Both the position numbers and the translations under genes were made by a program. A stretch of 7,518 bases of DNA from Burkholderiales bacterium. Lineage in GTDB: Bacteria; Pseudomonadota; Gammaproteobacteria; Burkholderiales; Burkholderiaceae_B. The notes beneath the pieces were generated by a model. It made no database searches and had not been told where the DNA came from. It worked only from the letters and a program-made list of their open reading frames with translations. Positions within the stretch are counted from its first letter, which is position 1. Each line of letters opens with the position of its first letter. Location of the stretch: positions 1 to 7,518 of the forward strand of contig SXZD01000249.1 in assembly GCA_005788065.1 (NCBI GenBank), read 5' to 3'. Shown one piece after another: positions 1 to 5,715 of the stretch.

Positions 1-668
1 AGAATGATGATGCCGGCAATCGCATCGCCCCGTACAAACTTGGATGCACCATCCATGGAGCCGTAGAACTCGGCTTCCTGTGCAATTTCGGTACGGCGCT
101 TGCGGGCTTCCGCCTCAGCAATCAAACCTGCATTCAGGTCCGCATCAATGGCCATCTGTTTGCCGGGCATGGCATCCAGTGTGAAGCGCGCAGACACTTC
201 TGCAATACGTCCCGCACCCTTGGTCACCACTACAAAGTTGATGACCATCAAGATACCGAACACCACGATACCGACGGCAAGGTTGCCGCCCACCAGAAAC
301 TGGCCGAATGCCTCAATCACCTTGCCGGCTGCATCCGAACCCTCATGACCGTGCATCAGCACCACGCGGGTGGAAGCAACGTTCAAGCTTAGACGCAGCA
401 AGGTGGTGACCAGCAGCACGGTGGGGAAGGATGCAAAATCCAGCGGACGCTTGGTGTACATGCTGGCAATCAGCACCATCAGACCCAGCGTGATGTTGAA
501 AGAAAACAGGATGTCCAGCAGTGCCGGCGGCAAAGGCAGAATCATCATGGCCATGACAGCCACAATGAAAGCCGGTGCACCCACCGAGTGCAGTGCACTG
601 CCCGAGAAGCCCGTCATTAAGCCGCGGGCCTTGTCCAACTGGGGAATATCTACGCCGAATATCACCAT
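1..668 (-). CDS. flhA: Flagellar export gate protein FlhA (5' part; runs off the left edge)
   Basis: FlhA is the large inner-membrane subunit of the flagellar type III export gate. It forms a ring that docks chaperone-substrate complexes and uses the proton-motive force to export them. Translating the minus strand from the ATG at 668 gives 222 open codons with no stop. Diagnostic stretches are LLRLSLNVASTRVVL (about residues 90-104), NFVVVTKGAGRIAEVSARFT (144-163) and the FHIPEP-family signature DAMPGKQMAIDADLNAG (165-181), followed by EFYGSMDGASKFVRGDAIAG. Hydrophobic membrane segments lie near residues 32-50, 53-70 and 128-147. Only the N-terminal third is present; family members are about 690-700 residues, so the rest of the membrane domain and the cytoplasmic ring domain lie outside. 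The start is supported by AGGAG eight bases upstream, inside the end of flhB. The 3-base gap to flhB suggests co-transcription and coupled translation. Assignment is essentially certain. Confidence 0.97.
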   Translation of the reverse strand, partial: MVIFGVDIPQLDKARGLMTGFSGSALHSVGAPAFIVAVMAMMILPLPPALLDILFSFNITLGLMVLIASMYTKRPLDFASFPTVLLVTTLLRLSLNVASTRVVLMHGHEGSDAAGKVIEAFGQFLVGGNLAVGIVVFGILMVINFVVVTKGAGRIAEVSARFTLDAMPGKQMAIDADLNAGLIAEAEARKRRTEIAQEAEFYGSMDGASKFVRGDAIAGIII

Positions 669-671
669 GCT

Positions 672-1835
672 TTAAGCTCCTGCGCCCTGCATGCCGTCAT
701 CGGCATCGGTTTGAATTCCGGGATCCATGTCTGCCGGCACGTCACTGTCGGTGGGTGGCTGAACCAGATGGCCACGTCCTGCTGCCAGCGAATACACATA
801 GGCCAGCAGGCGTGCCACAACGGTGTAGAGCGACGGCGGAATGTCCTTGTCGATTTTCACGTGGTGATACAGGGCACGGGCCAGTGCCGGAACTTCCATC
901 ACGGGGATATTGTTCTCGCGGGCAATTTCACGAATCTTGAATGCAAGTTCGTCAGCGCCCTTGGCGATCACCCGCGGCACACCACCCTTGGCCTGGTCAT
1001 ACTTGAGCGCCACCGAAAAGTGAGTGGGGTTGGTCACCACGACATCGGCCTTGGGGATCGCTTCCATCATCCGACGGCGCGCAGCCTCGCGCTGCAGGGC
1101 ACGCACCTTGGCCTTGATGTGCGGATCGCCTTCGGTTTCTTTGGCTTCCTGCTTCACATCTTCCAGCGACATGCGAAGCTGCTTGTAGTAGCGCCACAAC
1201 TGGTAAGGCACATCGACGGCGACCAGCAGGAAGAACACCACGGCAAAGGTCAGCAGATCATTGCGGGTCATGCGGGCAGATTCGTTGAGAGAATCACCCA
1301 GTGGCATGGCCGCCATGGACACATAATTTTCCGCATGATTGCGCAGCAGCACATAGCCCACATAACCGAGCACGCAGGACTTCAGGATGGCCTTGAGCAG
1401 CTCGAACAGACCATTGAGAGAGAAGATGTTGCCGAGACCCTTGATGGGGTTCAGACGGCTGAAATCGGGCGTCAGCCCCTTGCCGGAGATGATTAGGCCG
1501 CCGATGGCGACGTTGCTGAGGATGGCACCCACCACTGCAATTGCAAACAATGGCGTCAACACCCACATGCTGTCGATGAGCATGCTGGCAAACTGGTTGA
1601 GCATGCGGAAGGGGTCAAACGCGTCATCCCGCGTCAATTGCAGGCCGTGACGCATGATGTCCTGGGACTTGACCACCAGCGGCCCGGTCATCGCCATCAA
1701 AATGGCGACACCTGCAAGCAAAATCGCCCCGCCGGCCAATTCTCTTGACCGCGGGATATTCCCTTCCTCTCTGGCTTGCTGTAGCCTTCGTTCAGAGGCG
1801 GGTAATTCTTTTTCGATTTCTTGTTCTTCTGCCAC
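672..1835 (-). CDS. flhB: Flagellar export switch protein FlhB
   Basis: FlhB is an inner-membrane component of the flagellar export gate. Self-cleavage in its cytoplasmic domain switches export from rod/hook subunits to filament subunits. The protein is 387 residues, near the usual family length. After a charged N-terminus (RRLQQAREEGNIPRSREL, residues 16-33) come four hydrophobic segments near 34-53, 90-113, 148-165 and 195-212. A charged linker follows, then the cytoplasmic domain with the autocleavage motif NPTH at 269-272 (cut between N269 and P270), the same position as in the enterobacterial protein. The domain continues as VPRVIAKGADELAFKIREIA and ends near AYVYSL. Residues 351-387 form an acidic tail of no recognised function. 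The start is GTG at 1835, with GAGGG eight bases upstream; a TAA lies in frame just upstream, so no longer start exists in that frame. It is first gene of an flhBA unit and divergent from hpt. Confidence 0.97.
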   Translation of the reverse strand: MAEEQEIEKELPASERRLQQAREEGNIPRSRELAGGAILLAGVAILMAMTGPLVVKSQDIMRHGLQLTRDDAFDPFRMLNQFASMLIDSMWVLTPLFAIAVVGAILSNVAIGGLIISGKGLTPDFSRLNPIKGLGNIFSLNGLFELLKAILKSCVLGYVGYVLLRNHAENYVSMAAMPLGDSLNESARMTRNDLLTFAVVFFLLVAVDVPYQLWRYYKQLRMSLEDVKQEAKETEGDPHIKAKVRALQREAARRRMMEAIPKADVVVTNPTHFSVALKYDQAKGGVPRVIAKGADELAFKIREIARENNIPVMEVPALARALYHHVKIDKDIPPSLYTVVARLLAYVYSLAAGRGHLVQPPTDSDVPADMDPGIQTDADDGMQGAGA

Positions 1836-1925
1836 AGGACGAACCCTCTGTTAACGGAACCATTATCGAAAACTTGAGTGGTTTCCAAGCGGTAAATAGA
1901 GGCAGAACAACATGGCAATTTAACA
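1836..1925. promoter_or_regulatory. Divergent intergenic region between flhB and hpt; tentative flagellar-type -10 for flhB
   Basis: This 90-base gap must hold the promoters of flhBA (minus) and of hpt (plus), unless flhBA is read from elsewhere. On the minus strand, TTCGATAA (complement of 1863-1870) resembles the FliA/sigma-28 -10 element GCCGATAA at six of eight positions, about 27 bases before the flhB GTG. No convincing TAAA -35 element lies at the expected spacing, and the same bases include GATAAT, which could equally be a sigma-70 -10. I saw no sigma-54 GG-N10-GC site. On the plus strand I see no good -35/-10 pair for hpt, only an A/T-rich TAAATA at 1893-1898. The promoter call is weak; that this is the regulatory region follows mainly from the gene arrangement. 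Confidence 0.35.
1912..1923 (+). other. Three-codon ORF (M-A-I-stop) with a good ribosome-binding site, directly before hpt
   Basis: AGAGG at 1898-1902 is the only Shine-Dalgarno-like sequence before hpt. It lies nine bases upstream of an ATG at 1912. That ATG reads Met-Ala-Ile and stops at TAA 1921-1923, two bases before the ATG of hpt at 1926. The hpt ATG has no such sequence at a proper distance. It could be a minimal leader ORF coupled to hpt by re-initiation, a frameshift relic (one extra T in the TTT at 1919-1921 would fuse it in frame to hpt as MAILTMQN...), or chance. Confidence 0.3.
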
Positions 1926-2294
1926 ATGCAAAACATGGTTACAAGGCTGTTCAATCCTGAAGAAGCGCTGGATCGTCTCGGAAACGACACAGCACTTTTG
2001 AAACATCTCGTTTTAACATTTCAGGGCGATTTCACGCGACAGCGTGACGCGCTGGAAGATGCCATCGGCAGCGGCAGCCTGCCGCAGCTGAAAAAAGAGC
2101 TGCATGGCTTGAAGGGTTCAAGTGCGGCGGTAGGCGCGGCGGTGATCGCGGAGAACATCCGCGACCTGGAGCAGCGGATTGCCGCCGGGAGTGCCGGATG
2201 GAGCGAGGCGGTTGCTACCAGCCGTCACGTGTTGCAGCAATTGCAGGCAGTGCAGAAAGAATTCGGCACGTGGATGCAAAGCGCGGAGTGCTGA
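1926..2294 (+). CDS. Stand-alone Hpt (histidine phosphotransfer) domain protein
   Basis: This 122-residue protein consists of a single Hpt four-helix domain, a cytoplasmic module that carries phosphate on a histidine between a hybrid kinase or CheA-like protein and a receiver. The signature is ELHGLKGSSAAVGA (residues 59-71), matching the HxxKGxxxxxG pattern with H60 as the predicted phosphorylated histidine. It is followed by an amphipathic helix with IRDLEQRI, as usual in the family. No kinase, receiver, signal peptide or membrane segment is present. It lies alone on the plus strand, divergent from flhB and convergent with cheA. That position suggests a motility or chemotaxis role, but no partner can be named. 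The start is uncertain: the ATG at 1926 lacks a clear ribosome-binding site, an in-frame ATG follows at 1935, and the best site serves a tiny out-of-frame ORF at 1912. Hpt identity is firm; function is not. Confidence 0.88.
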   Translation: MQNMVTRLFNPEEALDRLGNDTALLKHLVLTFQGDFTRQRDALEDAIGSGSLPQLKKELHGLKGSSAAVGAAVIAENIRDLEQRIAAGSAGWSEAVATSRHVLQQLQAVQKEFGTWMQSAEC

Positions 2295-2343
2295 GCGGCT
2301 CAAACATGCGCCGCTGTATCAGAGGGGTGTTCGGAAGTTGACT

Positions 2344-2493
2344 CCGCCGGATCGCATCCGAAAAATTGCGCCCGACCGTGCGGCACCCGTTCCGCAGCGG
2401 ATCACCGATCCGCGAAGGACCGAGGCCCCGCGAAGACGGGGCTCGGAGGATGCTAACGTTGAGGAGCGCAATTTTTGCGGGAGAACCGCCGGA
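2344..2493. repeat. 8-bp direct repeat CCGCCGGA flanking the inverted-repeat structure
   Basis: CCGCCGGA occurs at 2344-2351 and again in the same orientation at 2486-2493. The copies lie 6 and 5 bases outside the inverted-repeat structure at 2358-2480. The arrangement resembles a target-site duplication around a short non-autonomous element (134 bases between the copies). However, the terminal inverted repeat does not abut the copies cleanly, and an 8-base GC-rich match can arise by chance. Confidence 0.3.
2358..2480. repeat. Inverted repeat enclosing three hairpins (possible bidirectional terminator, small RNA or MITE-like element)
   Basis: The outer arms are AAAAATTGCGC (2361-2371) and GCGCAATTTTT (2466-2476), a perfect 11-bp inverted repeat. 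CCG 2358-2360 with CGG 2478-2480 extends it across one bulged base (G2477). Inside lie three stems in a row: TGCGG/CCGCA (2379-2396, 8-base loop); GCGGATC/GATCCGC (2397-2413, 3-base loop, perfect 7 bp), which abuts the first; and CCGAG(g)CCCCG/CGGGGCTCGG (2420-2446, 10 bp with one bulged G, loop CGAAGA). The result is a closed multi-branch fold. Because an A-run starts and a T-run ends the outer stem, it reads as stem plus T-run on either strand, which suits a shared terminator for hpt and cheA. The 94-base interior is far larger than an ordinary terminator loop. I recognise no known RNA or repeat family. The pairing is visible; the role is inferred. Confidence 0.55.
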
Positions 2494-2569
2494 GCAACGA
2501 CGGACGCCCAAGATGTACCGAACGTGGCTCAGCTTGCGGCGTCGCCAGAGAATCCTCAGCCGGATCTCG

Positions 2570-4477
2570 TCAGAAGTACGATTCCATCAGCTCTCGCAAT
2601 TCAAGCACCAGCACCAGCAAGCCTTCGCCCGACAGCGTCGCACCCGACACGCCCTTGGGCTTGATGCCCTCCAGCGGCTTGATCATCACCTCGTCCTGCC
2701 CCAGCAGGCTGTCCACCGCCAGAATCACAGTACGCTGCCCGGAGACAGCCAGCACGCCGACCTTCGGCGCCGGTGAAGGCACACGACCCAACAGCGTCGC
2801 GAGGTCCACAATCGGCAGGACATCACCGCGCACCACCAGATTGGGCTTGCCGCTGACATGCTGTATTTTTTCGTCCTCGATCGGAATGATTTCGCGCACG
2901 CACGACAACGGCAGCGAATAAATCTGCTCCTCCAACCGCAACATCAGCACCGGCAAAATCGCCAGCGTCAACGGCAGCGAAATGGTGATGCGAGACCCCT
3001 GCCCCGGCTCGGACTTGATATCGATCCGGCCATTGAGCTTTTGAATGTTAGTCTTCACCACATCCATGCCGACACCGCGACCGGAGATATCAGTCACCTC
3101 GGTCTTGGTCGAGAAGCCTGGCAGGAAGATGAGCTGCAGACATTCATCATTGCTCAACTGCCCTGCTTCATCCGGTGCAATACAACCCTTTTCGATCGCC
3201 TTCTGACGCAGCACCTCAGGCTTCATGCCTTTGCCGTCGTCGCTGATTTCCACAATGATGTGGTCACCGGCCTGCTTGGCTACCAGCGTCACAGTGCCTT
3301 TGTCAGGCTTGCCTGCGGCACGGCGTTCTGCCGGCGTTTCAACACCATGATCCACCGAGTTGCGGATCAGGTGAACCAGCGGATCATTGAGTTCTTCCAG
3401 AATGGATTTGTCCACCTCGGTTTCTGCACCGATGATGTTCAGCTCCACATCCTTGCCCAGATTGCGCGCCACATCGCGGGCCAAGCGAGTGTACTTTTTG
3501 AACACGCTGCCCACCGGTTGCATGCGGGCTTTCATCACCGCTGTCTGCAGGTCTGACACCAGCATGTCCAACTGGCCGATGACCATGTCCAGATTGCGGC
3601 GCGTCTCTTCATCATTGCCGCCCTGGGCCAGATTTTGACGCAGGCAGTTCAGGCGGTTTTTGGTCAGACCGATTTCACCTGAGAGGTTGAGAATCTGATC
3701 AAAACGCGACGTGTCAATCCGGATGGTATTTTCTTTGGGCGGCGGCGCACTGGCACCACCGCGCGGCTTGGCAGCCGGTGCTTCAGGCCGCGCACGCACT
3801 GCAGCAGCCGATTGTCGCGAAACCGAATCCGTCACCATCTGCGCCTGCTCAGCCGCATTGAATGACGGTGCTGCAGAGCCCCCAGGGGCTTCGGCGCCAG
3901 TCACCACGCTGTAGAGCGCATTCCAGTTCACGCCGTCTGGTGATGCACCGCCACCACCCGCTGAACCGCCACCGGCGGACGCAGCCGCAGCCGCTTCAAA
4001 AGCTGCTTCAAGTTCGTCGCAGTCACCGCTGCCGTCTGCCGCAGCAGCGCTCGCTGGAGCGGGTGCAGCGGCTTTGCCGACCGGCTTGCCATCGATGGCA
4101 TCAATCAGCGATTGAATGAGATCCGCGGGAGCTGGAGACGGTTGATGACCATTGTGCATTTCACCGAACATGCGGCGCACTTCGCCCGTGGCCGCCAGAA
4201 TGATGTCCAGCAATTCTGCCGACAACAGCATTTTGCCCGAACGCAGCAGGTCAAACAGGCTCTCTGTCTTGTGACAGACTTCCACCAGCGAATGCGCTTC
4301 CAGAAAACCCGCGCCACCCTTGATGGTATGAAACCCGCGAAACACGGTATTGAGCAGCCCGTTATCGCTCGGATTGCCCTCCAGCTCGACCAGTTTGCTG
4401 TCCACGTCCTCCAGAAGCTCTGCGGCCTCCGTCAGGAAATCCTGCAGCAATTCCTGTGCATCACCAAACGCACTCAT
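2570..4477 (-). CDS. cheA: Chemotaxis histidine kinase CheA, with a disordered linker in place of P2
   Basis: CheA is the cytoplasmic kinase of the chemoreceptor array; it phosphorylates CheY (and CheB where present). The 635 residues show P1 with HTIKGGAGF (H50 the phosphorylated histidine); a long Ala/Gly/Pro-rich linker from about 131 to 250; the P3 dimerisation helices from about 251; P4 ATP-binding boxes HLIRNSVDHG (369-378), DDGKGM (413-418) and GRGVGMD (467-472, where the run STKTEVTDIS precedes); and the CheW-like P5 from PLTLAILPVL (502-511) to the end. A folded CheY-binding P2 is not evident. The linker instead holds two short non-repetitive islands: GDCDELEAAF (151-160) and GVNWNALYSVVTG (182-194). 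The first resembles the N-terminus of CheZ. The ATG at 4477 is preceded by AGGGG six bases upstream, and the gap to cheZ is 30 bases. cheA is the last gene of the unit and converges on hpt. No cheW, cheR, cheB or receptor gene is in the window. Confidence 0.97.
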   Translation of the reverse strand: MSAFGDAQELLQDFLTEAAELLEDVDSKLVELEGNPSDNGLLNTVFRGFHTIKGGAGFLEAHSLVEVCHKTESLFDLLRSGKMLLSAELLDIILAATGEVRRMFGEMHNGHQPSPAPADLIQSLIDAIDGKPVGKAAAPAPASAAAADGSGDCDELEAAFEAAAAASAGGGSAGGGGASPDGVNWNALYSVVTGAEAPGGSAAPSFNAAEQAQMVTDSVSRQSAAAVRARPEAPAAKPRGGASAPPPKENTIRIDTSRFDQILNLSGEIGLTKNRLNCLRQNLAQGGNDEETRRNLDMVIGQLDMLVSDLQTAVMKARMQPVGSVFKKYTRLARDVARNLGKDVELNIIGAETEVDKSILEELNDPLVHLIRNSVDHGVETPAERRAAGKPDKGTVTLVAKQAGDHIIVEISDDGKGMKPEVLRQKAIEKGCIAPDEAGQLSNDECLQLIFLPGFSTKTEVTDISGRGVGMDVVKTNIQKLNGRIDIKSEPGQGSRITISLPLTLAILPVLMLRLEEQIYSLPLSCVREIIPIEDEKIQHVSGKPNLVVRGDVLPIVDLATLLGRVPSPAPKVGVLAVSGQRTVILAVDSLLGQDEVMIKPLEGIKPKGVSGATLSGEGLLVLVLELRELMESYF

Positions 4478-4507
4478 TTTGCACCCCTGTCAGATTGCAG
4501 GCCAACC

Positions 4508-5305
4508 TCAGAAACCGAGGCTCTCCAGCAGATCGTCCACCTGATTCTGATCCACGCAGATATCCGTGCGACCTTCTGTCTGTATCGCCGGACCTGACAG
4601 CCACATGTCATCGACCACCTGCCGCTTGTCTTTCGGTGTAGCTGCCAACAGCAGTGTCACCAACTGCTCTTCCAGATTCTGCGCCATGGTGGCAATGCGG
4701 TTGACCACCTGACCGGTCAGGTCATGGAAGTCCTGAGCCAGCATGATCTGTGTCAGTTGCTGATTGGTCTCCATGGCATCTTTCATCGAGTCGCGCAAAA
4801 ACGTATGCGTCTCCATCACATGGGAGCGAAACTCGGTGACATCCATCTCATGGGCAAACAGCTTGTTGAACGCGTCATCCAGCACCTTGGCGCGTGCATA
4901 CATGCGGTCTTGCACACCCTGCGCCACTTCGACAGCAGCCAGCACTTTTTCGGCGGCCTGCCCCGTGAGGTTGGCAATGTAGGCCAGACGCGCACGCGCG
5001 TCCGGCAATGCACCGACGGCACCTTCAACCGTTTTGTCATAGCCCAGTTCTCGCAAGGCATCGTGCAGATTGCGCGTCAGACCACCGATGCGGTGAAACA
5101 CATCATGCGCTTCATCAGTGGTGTCAATCGCTTCATCACCCGGCTGGAAGACACGTTCGGACTCAATGGCCATATCGCCGGATGCAGCCGACAGACTCTC
5201 TGGCATGTCAGAAGCAGGCGCCTTGACAGCAGCCTCCGACGCAATGGAATCGAACAGCGCCTCGAGTTCGTCGTTGTCACCGCTTTTAAGGTTTTCCGGC
5301 TGCAT
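4508..5305 (-). CDS. cheZ: CheY-P phosphatase CheZ with an N-terminal extension
   Basis: CheZ speeds removal of phosphate from CheY-P and so ends the motor signal. The protein has 265 residues, about 50 more than the 214-residue E. coli form, mostly at the N-terminus. The family core starts near residue 70 (FHRIGGLTRNLHDALRELGY) and continues through PDARARLAYI (101-110) as the long helical hairpin. The catalytic signature QDFHDLTGQVV is at 191-201, with D195 and Q199 matching E. coli D143 and Q147. The C-terminus, QNQVDDLLESLGF (253-265), is nearly identical to the known CheY-binding peptide of E. coli CheZ. The N-terminal extension contains NDELEALFDSI (11-21), which resembles that C-terminal peptide position by position, and the CheA linker. 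It lies 11 bases after cheY and before cheA in one unit. The start at 5305 has AAGGAG-like upstream bases (AGGAGCAGTCCT), so it is plausible. Confidence 0.96.
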   Translation of the reverse strand: MQPENLKSGDNDELEALFDSIASEAAVKAPASDMPESLSAASGDMAIESERVFQPGDEAIDTTDEAHDVFHRIGGLTRNLHDALRELGYDKTVEGAVGALPDARARLAYIANLTGQAAEKVLAAVEVAQGVQDRMYARAKVLDDAFNKLFAHEMDVTEFRSHVMETHTFLRDSMKDAMETNQQLTQIMLAQDFHDLTGQVVNRIATMAQNLEEQLVTLLLAATPKDKRQVVDDMWLSGPAIQTEGRTDICVDQNQVDDLLESLGF

Positions 5306-5316
5306 AGGACTGCTCC

Positions 5317-5706
5317 TTACGCGAACATCTTGGCGATGATCTTGTTCAGTTTCTCTTCCAGCGTAGCCTTGGTGAAGGGCTTGACGATATAGCCGCTTGC
5401 CCCCATCTGCGCCGCCGTGATGATGTCTTCTTTCTTGGCTTCAGCCGTGACCAGCAGCACAGGCAGGTGCTTGAGCTTGGGGTCGGACCGGATGTTGGCC
5501 AGCAACTCGAAGCCGCTCATGTTGGGCATATTCAAGTCGCTCACGACGAAATCGTAGTGCTGCGCCTTGAGTTTGCCCAGTGCGACGGCACCGTCTTCCG
5601 CTTCATCGGAATTGGAAAACCCGATCTCCTTCAGGAGATTCTTCACAATCCTGCGCATGGTCGAAAAATCATCGACCACCAGGAACTTCATCTGATCGGG
5701 ACTCAT
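5317..5706 (-). CDS. cheY: Chemotaxis response regulator CheY
   Basis: CheY is a single-domain receiver that, once phosphorylated by CheA, binds FliM in the flagellar switch and changes rotation. At 129 residues it matches E. coli CheY in length and numbering: acidic pocket D12-D13, phosphorylated D57 (in SDLNMPNMSG), T87 (in LLVTAEA), the signalling aromatic Y106 and K109 in VKPF. All switch residues are present, so it should be a fully active motor-type CheY instead of a phosphate sink. The ATG at 5706 is preceded by AAGGAG at ideal spacing, overlapping the stop of cheV; the gap to cheV is 9 bases. CheZ follows directly, giving the usual cheYZ pair. Confidence 0.97.
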   Translation of the reverse strand: MSPDQMKFLVVDDFSTMRRIVKNLLKEIGFSNSDEAEDGAVALGKLKAQHYDFVVSDLNMPNMSGFELLANIRSDPKLKHLPVLLVTAEAKKEDIITAAQMGASGYIVKPFTKATLEEKLNKIIAKMFA

Positions 5707-5715
5707 ACCGTCTCC

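Larger units (their letters stand above)
2295..2569. other. Convergent intergenic region between hpt and cheA
   Basis: Both flanking genes end here: hpt from the left and cheA from the right. I found no convincing ORF. The open frames crossing it on both strands are extensions of frames opposite cheA or hpt and lack family features. It contains a weak 6-bp stem just after the hpt stop (AGCGGC 2294-2299 with GCCGCT 2310-2315, no T-run) and the large structured inverted repeat at 2358-2480 described separately. Nothing else was recognised in 2494-2569. Confidence 0.7.

Noticed and set aside
711..1496. 261-codon open frame on the plus strand opposite flhB
   Set aside because: It lies wholly antisense to flhB, whose family motifs are unmistakable. 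Its translation is rich in His, Gln and Arg with no domain, as expected for a shadow frame.
1836..1925. Sigma-54 promoter for flhBA
   Set aside because: I looked for GG-N10-GC with flanking TGGCAC/TTGC on both strands and found no acceptable match.
2294..2315. Hairpin AGCGGC/GCCGCT right after the hpt stop as an intrinsic terminator
   Set aside because: The stem is only 6 bp with a 10-base loop and no T-run follows, so it is weaker than the structure at 2358-2480.
2358..2480. Structured element as a tRNA or integron attC site
   Set aside because: The multi-branch shape invites the comparison, but there is no TTCGA-type T-loop, acceptor CCA or 7-bp acceptor stem, no attC core sites, and no cassette ORF.
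2179..2776. Overlapping plus-strand open frames running through the hpt-cheA gap
   Set aside because: They overlap hpt or cheA, are Arg/Pro rich without a domain, and pass through the palindromic structure. The length is explained by high GC and lack of stops.
2858..3556. 232-codon open frame on the plus strand opposite cheA
   Set aside because: It is antisense to the CheA P3-P5 region. The His/Gln/Arg-rich translation has no recognisable motif, and no ribosome-binding site supports it.
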